DNA of 64,000 nt from Akkermansiaceae bacterium UBA2367 (GCA_002344525.1 DDTJ01000077.1:22142-86141); one strand, 5' to 3'. Counted from the first letter of the stretch, positions 25,450 through 35,353 are shown. Made by a program: numbers and translations. Notes: generated by a model from the letters alone, not told the origin.

Positions 25450-25471
25450 GGCGGGAGCGGGCGGGCCGGAG

Positions 25472-25789
25472 TCAGCGGAAGAGCTGACGGACGCGTTGGT
25501 CGCGCCCACGCTCCAACGGGTCGGAGGACGAGGTCTTTTTGGCCTTTTTCACCGATGGCTGGCGATAGGCGCGGCGGTCCGTGATCCATTCGAACTGCAC
25601 CGGGCCGGACTCCTGCTCGTGAGGGACGACGGCCGCGTCGGGACGGCGCGGCGCGGGCTCCTCGCTGAACTTGGCCCCTTCGGCGACCCATCCGGGCACG
25701 CCCCCGACGGTGACGGGGCGGTGCGAAGCGCAGCCGACGAGGGCGATGGAAAGGAGGACGGGGAGTCCGCAGAGCAGGAGTCGTTTCAT
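25472..25789 (-). CDS. Small lipoprotein of unknown function
   Basis: The 105-residue product starts MKRLLLCGLPVLLSIALVGC; the lipobox ALVGC places the lipidated cysteine at residue 20. The mature part is short and charged, with FEWITDRRAYRQPSVKKAKK and no known domain. The ATG at 25789 is chosen because it places the hydrophobic segment at the very N-terminus. It is the first gene of a three-gene minus-strand unit with the thioesterase. Confidence 0.7.
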   Translation of the reverse strand: MKRLLLCGLPVLLSIALVGCASHRPVTVGGVPGWVAEGAKFSEEPAPRRPDAAVVPHEQESGPVQFEWITDRRAYRQPSVKKAKKTSSSDPLERGRDQRVRQLFR

Positions 25790-25959
25790 GGGAAAAAGGG
25801 AGCTGAACCGTTGGTATGGTCGCGGAGGATAGGCCAAGTTCACCGCTTTGCTACGAGAAATACACGCCGTCGCGGGAGCCCGGCAAAGGCCGCCGCCTTC
25901 CGAAATTCGCTGGCGCGGGACGGGCGGAGGCTTAGACTTGGCCCCTTCCCCCCCCTACC

Positions 25960-27048
25960 ATGGAGTTCATCGACCTGAAAAGCCAGCAGCGGCGCATCCG
26001 CGAACAAATCGACCGTCGCATCGCCGCCGTGCTGGACCACGGGCAATACATCCTCGGCCCCGAAGTGACAGAGCTGGAATCGCGGCTCAGCGAATTCCTC
26101 GGCTGCCGCCACACCATCGCCGTCGCCTCGGGGACCGACTCCCTCCTCATCGCGCTGATGGCTTTGGGCATCGGGCCGGGCGACGAGGTGGTCACTGTTC
26201 CCTACACCTGGATCTCCACCGCGGAAGTCGTCGCCCTGCTCGGGGCGAAGCCGGTCTTCGTCGATATCGAACCCGACACCTGGAACTTGGACCCGACGCG
26301 GCTCACCGCCGCCATCACCGACCGGACCAAGGCGATCCTGCCCGTCGGCATCTACGGGCAGACCGCCGACATGACCGCGATCAACCGCATCGCGGCGGAG
26401 GCGGGGAACCTCCCCGTGATCGAAGACGCGGCGCAGAGCTTCGGGGCGACCCACCACGGCAGACGGTCGGGAGCGCTCTCCCTCGTCGGCAGCACCTCCT
26501 TCTTCCCCTCCAAGCCGCTCGGCGGCTATGGCGAAGGCGGTGCCCTCTTCACCGACGACGACGACCTCGCCGAACGGATGCGCTGGATCCGCGTCCACGG
26601 GCAGCAGCGCAAGCACCACCACCCCGTCGTCGGCATCAACGGGCGGCTCGACACGCTCCAAGCGGCCATCCTCCTCGCGAAGCTGGACCTCTTCGAGGAG
26701 GAGATCGCGCTGCGCCAAGCCGTCGCGGAAGGCTACGCGAGGCGGCTCGCGGAAGCGCCGCTGACCCTGCCCTCCGTGGCCGAGGGGAACACCTCCGTCT
26801 ACGCCCAGTACACCGTGCTCTCCGACGAGCGCGACGCCCTCCAAGCCAAGCTCGCGGCGGCGGACATCCCCTCGGTGGCCTACTACGCGGCCCCCCTCCA
26901 CCTCCAGCCCGTCTTCGCCGGACTCGGCCACGCGCCGGGCGACTTCCCCGTGACCGAACGTATCGCCGCGACCGGATTGAGCCTGCCAATGAGCGCCTAC
27001 GTCACGCCGCAGGACCAGGACCGCATCGCGGCGGCGATCCTCGCGTGA
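25960..27048 (+). CDS. DegT/DnrJ/EryC1-type sugar aminotransferase (WbpE-like)
   Basis: The 362-residue PLP enzyme transfers an amino group to a keto-sugar nucleotide in surface polysaccharide synthesis. The PLP lysine is K185 in SFFPSKPLGGYGEGG, a pattern close to WbpE/WlbC. VASGTDSLLIAL near 56 holds the phosphate and EDAAQSFGA near 155 has the ring-nitrogen aspartate. The start MEFIDLKSQQRRIR is typical. No other polysaccharide gene is adjacent, so pathway assignment is open. GHAPGDFPVTERIA near the end is also family-typical. Confidence 0.9.
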   Translation: MEFIDLKSQQRRIREQIDRRIAAVLDHGQYILGPEVTELESRLSEFLGCRHTIAVASGTDSLLIALMALGIGPGDEVVTVPYTWISTAEVVALLGAKPVFVDIEPDTWNLDPTRLTAAITDRTKAILPVGIYGQTADMTAINRIAAEAGNLPVIEDAAQSFGATHHGRRSGALSLVGSTSFFPSKPLGGYGEGGALFTDDDDLAERMRWIRVHGQQRKHHHPVVGINGRLDTLQAAILLAKLDLFEEEIALRQAVAEGYARRLAEAPLTLPSVAEGNTSVYAQYTVLSDERDALQAKLAAADIPSVAYYAAPLHLQPVFAGLGHAPGDFPVTERIAATGLSLPMSAYVTPQDQDRIAAAILA

Positions 27049-27119
27049 GGCGACACGCGGCGGCGCCATCTTTCCACCAGACCCTCTATCATCCACCCTT
27101 CCACCCTCTTCTCTTCCGA

Positions 27120-27230
27120 ATGCGCCCTTCCTTATCGGCGTCCCCGGTCTCGATCCGCGACACTGCCCGCCGTTTCAAAAAACTCCAGTCGGGCAGATTC
27201 ATCCTCTTCTGGAGGAACATTCGAATCTGA
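27120..27230 (+). pseudogene. Degenerate duplicate of the 5' end of the GH3 gene
   Basis: About 85 bp here (27137-27221) copies 27955-28044, the start of the intact GH3 gene. GGCGTCCCCGGTC, GCCCGCCGTTTCAAAAA and TTCATCCTCTTC are shared exactly, with scattered substitutions and a 5-bp deletion between. Translated, it still reads DTARRFKKLQ and then stops at 27230. No further GH3 sequence follows. The SUKH gene lies between the two copies. Confidence 0.75.
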
Positions 27231-27435
27231 GCCTCTGGCCGGAACGGGGCGGAGGGCTGAAAAGGAAATTCCCTAGCAGTAAATGGGGCACATCACTTTC
27301 ACAGCGGTAGCTTTGGAGGAAGCGCTCGTGCATCAAGCAAAGGTGCGTGATATTTTGGGGATTCTAGATCTAATATAAAAGGCTTTTGAAGCTTCTGGAC
27401 GCCTTTCATGAGAGGCTGAAAATTGTTCGAGGAAA
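27231..27435. other. AT-rich spacer before the SUKH gene
   Basis: The 27049-27435 gap holds the GH3 fragment and this AT-richer stretch. TAATATAAAA (27371-27380) may be a -10 for the SUKH gene but no good -35 is seen. AAAGGC and GCCTTT form an inverted repeat at about 27378-27405. I see no coding sequence. Confidence 0.4.
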
Positions 27436-27915
27436 ATGAATTGGAAGAAGCGCGTCGAAAAATATCACCGGTGGATGCACTCGTCTGGGGAATATGAGCT
27501 GGCAATCGGCAAGCCCGCCTCTAAGGAGGATATCCACGCAACATCAGCAAAACTGGACTTCATTTTTCCCCCGGATTTTGTGGAGCTCTACTCCGAAATG
27601 AATGGATTTGGAATTTGCTCCCCGGAGCATAGCGCAGAATGGTTTTTGCTCCCGCTCGACATGATCCTCGAAACCCAAAGGCACACGAAAAAAATGCTGG
27701 AGTCGCACACTGAAATCGGAAGTCGCTTTATTCCGATCATCGATTGGATGTGCGGGGACTTCACTGGTTTCCTCCGCCCCACTGAGAGAGGAAAAGACCT
27801 TCGATTGTTCACGTTGGAACACGAACGGTTCGAATATAATGCTGTTCAGAATCCGGACGACTTCCTATTTCCCCTCCATTCGTCGATCAAGGACTTTCTT
27901 ACCCCAAGCGAATAA
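27436..27915 (+). CDS. SMI1/KNR4 (SUKH) family protein, likely immunity-type
   Basis: The 159-residue protein has the SUKH pattern: an N-terminal helix, then KLDFIFPPDFVELYSEMNGFG (split here as KLDFIFPPDFVE and LYSEMNGFG), a WFLLPLDMILE strand-helix and DWMCGDFTGF. SUKH proteins are mostly immunity proteins against contact-dependent or secreted nuclease toxins, but also occur as solitary genes. Base composition is clearly lower in GC than the neighbours, suggesting recent transfer. It is flanked by a fragment and the intact copy of the GH3 5' end. No toxin gene is adjacent. Confidence 0.8.
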   Translation: MNWKKRVEKYHRWMHSSGEYELAIGKPASKEDIHATSAKLDFIFPPDFVELYSEMNGFGICSPEHSAEWFLLPLDMILETQRHTKKMLESHTEIGSRFIPIIDWMCGDFTGFLRPTERGKDLRLFTLEHERFEYNAVQNPDDFLFPLHSSIKDFLTPSE

Positions 27916-27924
27916 ATTACTCCC

Positions 27925-29025
27925 ATGCAATCCCTCGGCCAACTCCTCCTCACCGGCGTCCCCGGTCCCGAACTCGACTCCGACACCGCCCGCCGTTTCA
28001 AAAAGCTCCAGCCGGGCGGATTCATCCTCTTCGGGCGGAACATCCAGTCGCCGGAGCAATTGCGGAAGCTGATCGACGACCTCCGCGACCTCAGCGAGAT
28101 CGAGCCCTTCATCACCATCGACCAGGAGGGCGGGCGCGTCTCCCGGCTGCGCCTCATCGGGAGCGAGCCACCCAACGCGCAGCAGTTCCGCGACAAGGCC
28201 GACCTGAAACTGATCGAAAGGCACGGCCGCCTCACCGGGCAGATCCTCCGCATGTTCGGCTTCAACCTCGACCTCTGCCCCGTGCTCGACCTCTCCTTCG
28301 ACGACGAGGCCGACAACTCCCTCAAGGGCCGCTGCTGGGGCCGCACCCCCGACGAGGTCATCCGCAACGCCGCGGTCTTCAACCTCGCCATGCGCAAGGA
28401 GGGCGTCCTCAGTTCGGGCAAGCACTTCCCCGGCTACGCCTCGGCCTCGGTCGATCCGCACCACGAGCTGCCCGTGATCGACAAGACGCTGGAGCAGATG
28501 GAGGCCGAGGAGCTGCGCCCCTTCCGCGCCTTGCTGCCCGACCTCGACAGCGTCATGATCTGCCATTCGCACTACCCCTGCTGGGACGCCGACCGCCCCC
28601 GCTGGCCCGCCTCGCTCTCGAAGAACATCGTCGGCCAGTTCCTCCGCAACCAGCTCGCCTACGAGGGCCTCGTCATGACCGACGACCTCGACATGGGCGC
28701 GGTGCTGAACGAAGTCACCTTCGAGGACACGATCCGCGCCTGCATCGAGGCGGGCAACGACCTCGCCATGATCTGCCACCGCGTCGAACTCGTCGAGAAA
28801 GCCGCCGAGGTCATCGCCACCCTACCCGACCCCGTGCTCCACGACGCCCTCGTCCGGATTGAAAAGACGAAGGCGAAGATGGCCCCGCCCTACCCTTGGT
28901 CCATCGAGCGCTTCCGTCAAATCGACACCGAAATCTGGGATCTCCGCGTCGCCACCCTCGGCGAGGAAAGGGCCAAGATTCTCAGCGTCGAGGACGGGAA
29001 GCGTTCGCCGGTGGAGCTGTACTGA
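27925..29025 (+). CDS. Glycoside hydrolase family 3, NagZ-like beta-N-acetylhexosaminidase
   Basis: The 366-residue protein has the single TIM-barrel layout of NagZ. FITIDQEGGRVSRLR is near 63-76. KHFPGYASASVDPHHELP near 166-183 carries the loop histidines that serve as acid/base, and EGLVMTDDLDMGAV near 248-260 carries the nucleophile aspartate. NagZ removes GlcNAc from muropeptides in cell-wall recycling. The canonical KHFPGHGDT is altered to KHFPGYASA, so specificity may differ. It starts 9 bp after the SUKH stop, and its first 100 bp are duplicated upstream of the SUKH gene. Confidence 0.88.
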   Translation: MQSLGQLLLTGVPGPELDSDTARRFKKLQPGGFILFGRNIQSPEQLRKLIDDLRDLSEIEPFITIDQEGGRVSRLRLIGSEPPNAQQFRDKADLKLIERHGRLTGQILRMFGFNLDLCPVLDLSFDDEADNSLKGRCWGRTPDEVIRNAAVFNLAMRKEGVLSSGKHFPGYASASVDPHHELPVIDKTLEQMEAEELRPFRALLPDLDSVMICHSHYPCWDADRPRWPASLSKNIVGQFLRNQLAYEGLVMTDDLDMGAVLNEVTFEDTIRACIEAGNDLAMICHRVELVEKAAEVIATLPDPVLHDALVRIEKTKAKMAPPYPWSIERFRQIDTEIWDLRVATLGEERAKILSVEDGKRSPVELY

Positions 29026-29097
29026 GCGGAGGAGCGAAGTTCGCGGAAACTTCGACGAAGGCGCGCTGGTCTTACCCGGACCTCAAGCGGAGCCACG

Positions 29098-29125
29098 TTG
29101 AATTCGTTCGGAACGGCATTACCTC
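29098..29125 (+). promoter_or_regulatory. Possible promoter of the SNF2 helicase gene
   Basis: TTGAAT at 29098-29103 and TACCTC at 29120-29125 are 16 bp apart, with the TTG 38 bp before the ATG at 29136. The -10 is weak; the spacing to the ATG matches the other predicted promoters. Confidence 0.35.
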
Positions 29126-29135
29126 TTCCCTCCCC

Positions 29136-32100
29136 ATGCCGCAGCCCGTCGAACTCAGCCGCCAATACCTCTCCGACACCGGCGGGTGGAAGGAGATGAA
29201 GGAGGCCCGCGCCATCCATGCGGCGGGCAGGGTGGCCGGGGCCTCGTATCGCGATGGACTCCTCGAAGCCGAGGTGCGCGAGGGGACGAAGACCTTGAAG
29301 GTGCGGGTCGAATTCCGTTCCCGCACCGATGTGGTGAACCGCTGCCCCTGCCTCCGGGCGCGGCGCGACGGGATCGTCTGTGCCCACGCGCTCGCGGCGG
29401 GACTGGAGGTGCTGGAGCCGACCGCGCCGAAGGCGGAGGCCCGGACCGTGACCGAGACGCCAGGGAAAGTCGCTCCGCCCGCGAAGGCCACGCTCCATCC
29501 CGCCTGGCCCGTCTGCGTCGAAGAGGCGGACGACACCGCCCTGCCCGCGACGCTGCATCTCGTCCTCGCCCCGAACCTCGCGGCGGCTTGGGAGAAGGGC
29601 CGTCTCACCGTCGGCGTGGAGGTCTCGCGCGAGGACGGGGGACGGACCTTGTTCAAATCCCTGCCCGCCGGGACACGGCTTTTTCTCGAAGCAATCGACG
29701 CGTCGCTCTTCCGCGCGATTCAGGAACTCTCGCCGACGGAGGTGCCTGGGGCGCTGCTGCTGACACCTGACGATTTTTCGCGACTCCTCGCGGCGATTCC
29801 GGGGCATCCGGGGACCACGCTCGGCAAGACGACGGCATTGCGGGTCTCGTCCCGGCCTTTCCGCCCGGTCCTGCGCCGCGCCGGAGGGCTGCGCTTCCGC
29901 GTCGAATGGCCAAAGGGCCTCGTGCCGCTGGTGACGGCGGCGGGAAGCTGGATCTTTGACGGGAAGGACACGCTGCAACCCGTCGCCCACGGTCTTGAGG
30001 GGGCGGCGGAACTGCTGACGAGGGGCGCGAGCGTCGATCCCACCGCCTTTCCCTCGCGCCTCGCTTCGTGGCGTCTCCATTTCGACACCGTCGGGATCGA
30101 GGTCTCCCGCGCAACGCCTTTGGTGCGTTTGCTAGTCGAAGGTTCGCTCAACCACCTCGACGCCGATCTCGTCTTCGTCTATGGGACGCGGGAAATCCCT
30201 GCCGCGCCGGACCGCCCCCCGGTGTGGGAGGAAAACGACCGTCTCGTCCTCGCCGACACCGCCGCCGAGCAGGCCGCCATCGCCGAGATCGAGGCGGCGG
30301 GCTTTGCGCGACGAGGGGACGGAGGGCGCTTCGTCTTGAAGGACAAGGAGGCGATCCTGCAATTCCTTGCTCACGGCTATCCGGCCTTCCAGCGGCGCTG
30401 GGAGACGCGGACGGGCGAGCGCTTCGACCACGCCCTCGGCCAAGTCGAGCCGATCCAGGCGACGATGCGCTTCCGTCCGGGCGGGGAGGACTGGTTCGCC
30501 CTCGAAGTCGGCTTCGCCACGCCTTCGGGCGAGACCGTTTCGCGTCAGGAGATCCAGCGCCTCCTCGAATCGGGTCGTCACGGGCGTCCCGGGGCGAAGG
30601 GCAAAATCGCCGTGCTCGATCCGCGTTTCGCGGGGAATCTCGGCGAGATCCTCTCCGACTGCGATCCGCAGCAGATCCAACCCGGCGCTTACCGTATCGA
30701 CCAAGTCCAAGCCGACTACCTGCGCGAGACCGTCGCCGACGGCGGGATTGGGGCCGAGGGCGAGCCGCCTTGGCGGACCGGGGGAGAGGAGACCGCCTTC
30801 CGCGATCTGGGCGCAGCCCTCGCCGCGACCCTGCGGCCCTACCAACTCGAAGGTGTGCGGTGGATGCAGGGACTCGCCTCACGCGGCCTCGGCGGCATCC
30901 TCGCCGACGACATGGGCCTCGGGAAGACCTTGCAGACCCTCGCCTTCCTCGCCTCGACCGGAGGCCGCGCCCTCGTCGTCTGCCCGTCCTCCCTCGTCCA
31001 CAACTGGATCGCCGAGGCGGGGAAATTCACGCCTTGGCTGAAGGCCGTGGCGATCGAGGGACCGGATCGCGAGCGAATCCTGACAGAACACCCAGACGCC
31101 GATCTTTTCGTGACCAGCTACGCCCTCCTCCGCCGCGACGAGGCCCTGTGGAGCGGGCGAGAATTCGACGTCGTCATCCTCGACGAGGCCCAGCACATCA
31201 AAAATCCCGAGGCGCAGGTGAGCAAGGCCGCGCATCGGCTTCGCGGCAGGCGCCGCTTCGCCCTCACCGGCACGCCGGTGGAGAATTCGCCCGAGGACCT
31301 CTGGTCGATCTGCCGTTTCGCCCTGCCCGGCTACCTAGGGAGCCGCGAGCGTTTCGCGGAACGCTTCGTGAAGCCGCTCTCGGCGGGCGACCCTCCGGCT
31401 TCGGTGCGCGAGCGCCTCTCCCGTCGTCTGCGGCCCGTGGTGCTGCGGCGGCTCAAGCGCGAAGTCGCCCGCGACCTGCCGGAGAAAATCGAGCAGGTTG
31501 TCACCTGCGAACTGACCCCGAAGCAGCGCGAGGTCTATGCGAAGCTCCTGCGCGAGAGCCGCGCCTCCCTCCTCGAAGCCGAGGGCGGGCGGAAACGCAT
31601 GCTCGCCCTCACCGCCCTGCTGCGCTTGCGGCAGACTTGCTGCGACCTGCGCCTCCTCGGCCTGCGCGACTTGCCCGAGGACGAGGTTTCGGCAAAGGTC
31701 GAGGCCTTCGGCGAATTGCTCGACGAAGCGATCGCGGGCGGGCATCGCGTCCTCGTCTTCAGCCAGTTCGTCGGCATGTTGCAGATTCTCGCGGGCGCAC
31801 TCGCGGGGAAGGGGATCGCCTGCTGCTACCTCGACGGTCAGACGAAGGACCGCGCCGCCGTGGTGAATCGCTTCCAGACCGGGGACGCCCCCGTCTTCCT
31901 CATCAGCCTGAAGGCCGGTGGAGTCGGGCTGAACCTCACCGCCGCCGATACCGTGATCCACATCGATCCTTGGTGGAACCCCGCCGTCGAGGCCCAGGCG
32001 ACCGACCGCGCCCACCGCATCGGGCAGGAGCGCGTCGTGACGAGCTACAAACTCATCGCCCGCGACACCGTCGAGGAGAAGATCCTCGCTTTGCAGGATC

Positions 32101-32186
32101 GCAAACGCGCCCTCGTCGAATCGCTGCTCTCCGAAGCGGGCGACGCGCATTTGTCAGAGGACGAACTGATGAGCCTGTTCGAGTAG
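29136..32186 (+). CDS. SNF2/Rad54-family helicase with SWIM zinc finger
   Basis: The 1016-residue protein begins with a SWIM zinc finger at about residues 70-84 (CPCLRARRDGIVCAHALA), followed by a long bacterial SNF2-associated region. The two-lobed SNF2 ATPase starts near 560: LADDMGLGKTLQTLAF is motif I and VVILDEAQHIKN is motif II. ALTGTPVENSPEDLWS comes next. The second lobe has VLVFSQFVGML, AGGVGLNLTAADTVIH and ATDRAHRIGQ. Bacterial SWI2/SNF2 proteins of this type move along double-stranded DNA or act on RNA polymerase; the exact role is not known. The ATG at 29136 follows a possible promoter. Confidence 0.92.
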   Translation: MPQPVELSRQYLSDTGGWKEMKEARAIHAAGRVAGASYRDGLLEAEVREGTKTLKVRVEFRSRTDVVNRCPCLRARRDGIVCAHALAAGLEVLEPTAPKAEARTVTETPGKVAPPAKATLHPAWPVCVEEADDTALPATLHLVLAPNLAAAWEKGRLTVGVEVSREDGGRTLFKSLPAGTRLFLEAIDASLFRAIQELSPTEVPGALLLTPDDFSRLLAAIPGHPGTTLGKTTALRVSSRPFRPVLRRAGGLRFRVEWPKGLVPLVTAAGSWIFDGKDTLQPVAHGLEGAAELLTRGASVDPTAFPSRLASWRLHFDTVGIEVSRATPLVRLLVEGSLNHLDADLVFVYGTREIPAAPDRPPVWEENDRLVLADTAAEQAAIAEIEAAGFARRGDGGRFVLKDKEAILQFLAHGYPAFQRRWETRTGERFDHALGQVEPIQATMRFRPGGEDWFALEVGFATPSGETVSRQEIQRLLESGRHGRPGAKGKIAVLDPRFAGNLGEILSDCDPQQIQPGAYRIDQVQADYLRETVADGGIGAEGEPPWRTGGEETAFRDLGAALAATLRPYQLEGVRWMQGLASRGLGGILADDMGLGKTLQTLAFLASTGGRALVVCPSSLVHNWIAEAGKFTPWLKAVAIEGPDRERILTEHPDADLFVTSYALLRRDEALWSGREFDVVILDEAQHIKNPEAQVSKAAHRLRGRRRFALTGTPVENSPEDLWSICRFALPGYLGSRERFAERFVKPLSAGDPPASVRERLSRRLRPVVLRRLKREVARDLPEKIEQVVTCELTPKQREVYAKLLRESRASLLEAEGGRKRMLALTALLRLRQTCCDLRLLGLRDLPEDEVSAKVEAFGELLDEAIAGGHRVLVFSQFVGMLQILAGALAGKGIACCYLDGQTKDRAAVVNRFQTGDAPVFLISLKAGGVGLNLTAADTVIHIDPWWNPAVEAQATDRAHRIGQERVVTSYKLIARDTVEEKILALQDRKRALVESLLSEAGDAHLSEDELMSLFE

Positions 32187-32270
32187 CTCTGGCGCATCCG
32201 ACCCAATCGCCGCTTGCCATGCCGGGCAAATGCGCCAAGGGTTGCGCCTCGAACCCCGACCTTTTTTGAC

Positions 32271-34262
32271 ATGAGCCAACTGAACGCCGAAGCCCTTTCC
32301 CGTGCCGCCACCGAAGCCCGCGGCCTCGCCATCGACGCCGTCCACGCGTGCAGCTCCGGCCACCTCGGCCTGCCTCTCGGGGCGGCGGAGATCGGGGCGG
32401 TCCTCTTCGGCAGCGAGCTCCGCTACGACCCCGCCGCGCCGAAGTGGCTCAACCGCGACCGCTTCATCCTCTCCGCCGGCCACGGTAGCATGTTCCTCTA
32501 CGGCTGGCTCCACCTCGCCGGCTACAACCTGCCGCTGGACGAACTCAAGAATTTCCGGCAGCTCCACAGCAAGACCCCCGGCCACCCCGAGTTCGGCGAG
32601 ACGGTCGGCGTCGAGGCCACGACCGGCCCGCTCGGTCAAGGCGTCGGCAACGCGGTCGGCTATGCCCTCTCCGGGAAGCTGGCGGCGGCGAAATACAACA
32701 CCCCCGAGCACACCCTTTTCGACCACAGCGTCATCGCCCTCGCCGGGGACGGCTGCCTGCAGGAGGGCGTCGCCGCCGAGGCCATCGCCTTCGCCGGGCA
32801 CTTCGGCCTCGACAACCTCATCCTCATCTACGATTCCAACGACGTCACCCTCGACGCCCTCGCCGGAGTCACGCAGAGCTACGACGCCCGCCAGCGCTTC
32901 GAATCCTTCGGCTGGGACACCGTGCGGATCGACGGCCACGACCTCGACGCCCTCCACGACGCCATCGCCACGGCGAAGTCGAACCGCAACGGACGGCCCA
33001 AGCTGATCGAGGCCAAAACTCTCATCGCCAAAGGCATCCCGCAGGTCCAAGGCACCGCCGCCGGCCACGGCGAGGGAGGGGCCAAGTTCTCCGACGAAGC
33101 CCGCCACGGTCTCGGCCTGCCCGAGGAGCATTTCTACGTCTCCGAGGCGACCCGCGCCTATTTCGCCGGGCATCGCGAGCAACTTGCCGCCGCCCGTGCC
33201 GAATGGGAGGCCACCTACGCCGCTTGGCGCTCCGCCAATCCCGAACTCGCGCAGCAACTCGACGACTCCCTCGCGGGCGGCGTGCCGGAGAACCTCCTCG
33301 ACCTCATCCCCGAATTCCCCGCCGACTACAAGGGCGCGACGCGCGGCGCGGGCGGCGATGTGATCCAAGCTGTGGCCAAGGCCGTGCCTTCGCTCGTGAC
33401 CGGCAGCGCCGACCTCTTCGGCTCGACGAAGAACTACATCAAGGGGGCGGGCGACTTCTCCCCCGACGACTTCTCCGGACGCAACGTCTGGTACGGCATC
33501 CGCGAGCACGGCATGGGCGCGATCCTCAACGGCATCGCCTACGACGGCCTTTTCCGCGCGAGCGGGGCGACCTTCGCCGTGTTCGCCGACTACCTGCGGC
33601 CCTCCATCCGCATCGCCGGACTCGCCCATCTCCCCGTCGGCTACATCCTCACCCACGACTCCGTCGGGGTCGGGGAGGACGGCCCCACCCACCAGCCCGT
33701 CGAGACCGTGAGCGGACTGCGCGTCATCCCCAACCTCGACGTGATCCGCCCCGCCGATCCCGAGGAGACCGCCGGGGCCTTCGCCGCTTGGCTGACGCGG
33801 CAGGACGGCCCCACCGCCCTTTTCCTGACGCGCCAGAACGTCGCCACGCTGTCGGCTATCCCCGTCAAGGTCCGCCGCGAAGGCGTCTTGAAAGGCGGCT
33901 ACATCGCGAAGCAGGAGACTGGCGCTCTCACCACCATCCTCCTCGCCACCGGCAGTGAATTGCAACACGCCCTGAAAGCGGCGGAGGAACTCGGCGGCGG
34001 TGTCCGCGTCGTCTCTCTGCCCTGCTTCGAGCGCTTCGACCGCCAGCCCGCCGCCTACCGCGAGGAGGTCCTGCCTTCTGCCGTGACCAAACGCGTCGCG
34101 ATCGAGGCCGGGGTGACGGGCCTGTGGTGGAAATACGTCGGCAGCGCCGGTGCCGTCGTCGGGATCGACCGCTTCGGCATCAGCGCCCCCGGCGACACCG
34201 TGATGGACGAACTCGGCATCACCGTCGCGAACCTCGTCTCCGTGGTGCGGGGATTGGGGTGA
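32271..34262 (+). CDS. tkt: Transketolase
   Basis: The 663-residue thiamine-diphosphate enzyme moves two-carbon units between sugar phosphates in the pentose phosphate pathway. [18 protein letters not shown] lies near the start, [15 protein letters not shown] near 120 and the TPP/Mg motif [13 protein letters not shown] near 157, closed by DSNDVTLD. The pyrimidine domain has [15 protein letters not shown] and [18 protein letters not shown] with catalytic histidines. The final domain has [12 protein letters not shown]. The start [13 protein letters not shown] is supported by alignment; the frame is open upstream. tRNA-Lys follows after 58 bp. Confidence 0.95.
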   Translation: MSQLNAEALSRAATEARGLAIDAVHACSSGHLGLPLGAAEIGAVLFGSELRYDPAAPKWLNRDRFILSAGHGSMFLYGWLHLAGYNLPLDELKNFRQLHSKTPGHPEFGETVGVEATTGPLGQGVGNAVGYALSGKLAAAKYNTPEHTLFDHSVIALAGDGCLQEGVAAEAIAFAGHFGLDNLILIYDSNDVTLDALAGVTQSYDARQRFESFGWDTVRIDGHDLDALHDAIATAKSNRNGRPKLIEAKTLIAKGIPQVQGTAAGHGEGGAKFSDEARHGLGLPEEHFYVSEATRAYFAGHREQLAAARAEWEATYAAWRSANPELAQQLDDSLAGGVPENLLDLIPEFPADYKGATRGAGGDVIQAVAKAVPSLVTGSADLFGSTKNYIKGAGDFSPDDFSGRNVWYGIREHGMGAILNGIAYDGLFRASGATFAVFADYLRPSIRIAGLAHLPVGYILTHDSVGVGEDGPTHQPVETVSGLRVIPNLDVIRPADPEETAGAFAAWLTRQDGPTALFLTRQNVATLSAIPVKVRREGVLKGGYIAKQETGALTTILLATGSELQHALKAAEELGGGVRVVSLPCFERFDRQPAAYREEVLPSAVTKRVAIEAGVTGLWWKYVGSAGAVVGIDRFGISAPGDTVMDELGITVANLVSVVRGLG

Positions 34263-34271
34263 GCTTGGCAA

Positions 34272-34301
34272 TTGACAGGCCGCACCGGGAGCGCCAAGTT
34301 A
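34272..34301 (+). promoter_or_regulatory. Possible promoter of tRNA-Lys
   Basis: A perfect TTGACA at 34272-34277 is followed after 18 bp by a weak AAGTTA (34296-34301), and the tRNA starts 20 bp later. Confidence 0.4.
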
Positions 34302-34320
34302 GCGTCCTTGCCCAACCAAG

Positions 34321-34393
<73 letters not shown>

Positions 34394-34495
34394 TCTCCTT
34401 CCCATCGAGCGATGGGGAAGGTCAGTGCAGAAACCAGACCCTCGAACGACGCGGCGGGTCCCTGTTCGAAATGGCAGCGGAACCCGCCTCGCCTC

Positions 34496-35302
34496 TCACC
34501 CCTTCCTCTCCATCGCGAGGAGCTGCGTCACGGTGACGAGCTGGTAGCCGCGGGCGAGGAGCTGGTCGATAGTCGTGGGCATCGCGTCGATGGTGCCCGC
34601 GTGGATGTCGTGGGCGAGGAGGATGCCTCCGGGCGACGCGCCCGAGACGAGGCGCGAGGCCACGGCGGAGGCACCGGGCTTCTTCCAGTCCAGCGGATCG
34701 ACCGACCACATGATCGTCGGATAGCCGAACTCCTTGCGGATCCACGACTTCTGCGCCGAGGTGATGGCCCCGTAGGGCGGACGCATGGTGCGCGGGGCCA
34801 CGCCCGTGGCCGCGACGATGGCCTCGTGGCAGCCGCGCAGCTCCTGCCGCACGCCGGCGTCGGACAGTTTCGTGAGATTGGGATGGTTGACGGTGTGGTT
34901 CCCGATCTCGTGACCCTCGGCGACGATGCGGCGCATGATCTCGGGATAGCGCCTCGCGTTCGTCGCGATGACGTAGAAGGTGGCCTTCACGTTCTTCTGC
35001 TTCAGGATGTCGAGCAGGCGCGGGGTGTTCACCGGATGGGGCCCGTCGTCGAAAGTGAGGGCGACGAAGGGCAGGCTCGTCGCGACGCGATTGTAGGAGT
35101 CCTGCGAACCCGTCGAGGTCGGGAGAGGTGCGGAGGCGGGCGCGATGGCGGCGGCTTCGTTCGCGATCGTTTTCTTTTTCCCCTGCTTCGTCGTGCAGGA
35201 AGCGGAAAGGGACGCGATTCCGATGCACAGGAGGGCGGCGCGGAGGACAGGGATGGCAGTGTTCAAAGCAGTGGCAGGTGCGGGTTGCGATCTCAATGGC
35301 AT
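34496..35302 (-). CDS. Polysaccharide deacetylase (NodB domain), predicted lipoprotein
   Basis: The 268-residue protein starts with a hydrophobic stretch ending LSASC, a lipobox that would anchor it to a membrane. The NodB domain carries FVALTFDDGPH (motif 1 with the metal and catalytic aspartates), EIGNHTVNHPNL (H..H metal ligands), MRPPYGAIT, TIMWSVDPLDWKK and ILLAHDIHAGT. Such enzymes remove acetyl groups from peptidoglycan or other N-acetylglucosamine polymers in the envelope. All catalytic motifs are present. The 34394-34495 stretch between it and the tRNA holds nothing I recognise. Confidence 0.9.
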   Translation of the reverse strand: MPLRSQPAPATALNTAIPVLRAALLCIGIASLSASCTTKQGKKKTIANEAAAIAPASAPLPTSTGSQDSYNRVATSLPFVALTFDDGPHPVNTPRLLDILKQKNVKATFYVIATNARRYPEIMRRIVAEGHEIGNHTVNHPNLTKLSDAGVRQELRGCHEAIVAATGVAPRTMRPPYGAITSAQKSWIRKEFGYPTIMWSVDPLDWKKPGASAVASRLVSGASPGGILLAHDIHAGTIDAMPTTIDQLLARGYQLVTVTQLLAMERKG

Positions 35303-35353
35303 CGCAAGCTTAAGAAAATTTTATAAAAATGCAACTCGAAAATGAAAGTTCCG

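Noticed and set aside
25840..27096. A 418-residue minus-strand frame over the DegT aminotransferase
   Set aside because: Shadow of the plus-strand gene; translation is Arg/Asp/Gly/Val-rich with no domain.
27120..27915. Insertion sequence carrying the SUKH gene
   Set aside because: No transposase, no terminal inverted repeats and no short target duplication are visible; the flanking repeats are copies of the GH3 gene start.
32154..34271. A 705-residue open frame antisense to transketolase
   Set aside because: Composition is Gly/Val/Glu/Asp-rich without any recognisable motif, and the plus strand encodes complete transketolase.
34394..34495. A small gene after tRNA-Lys
   Set aside because: Open frames here are short, overlap the deacetylase gene end and have no ribosome site or family resemblance.
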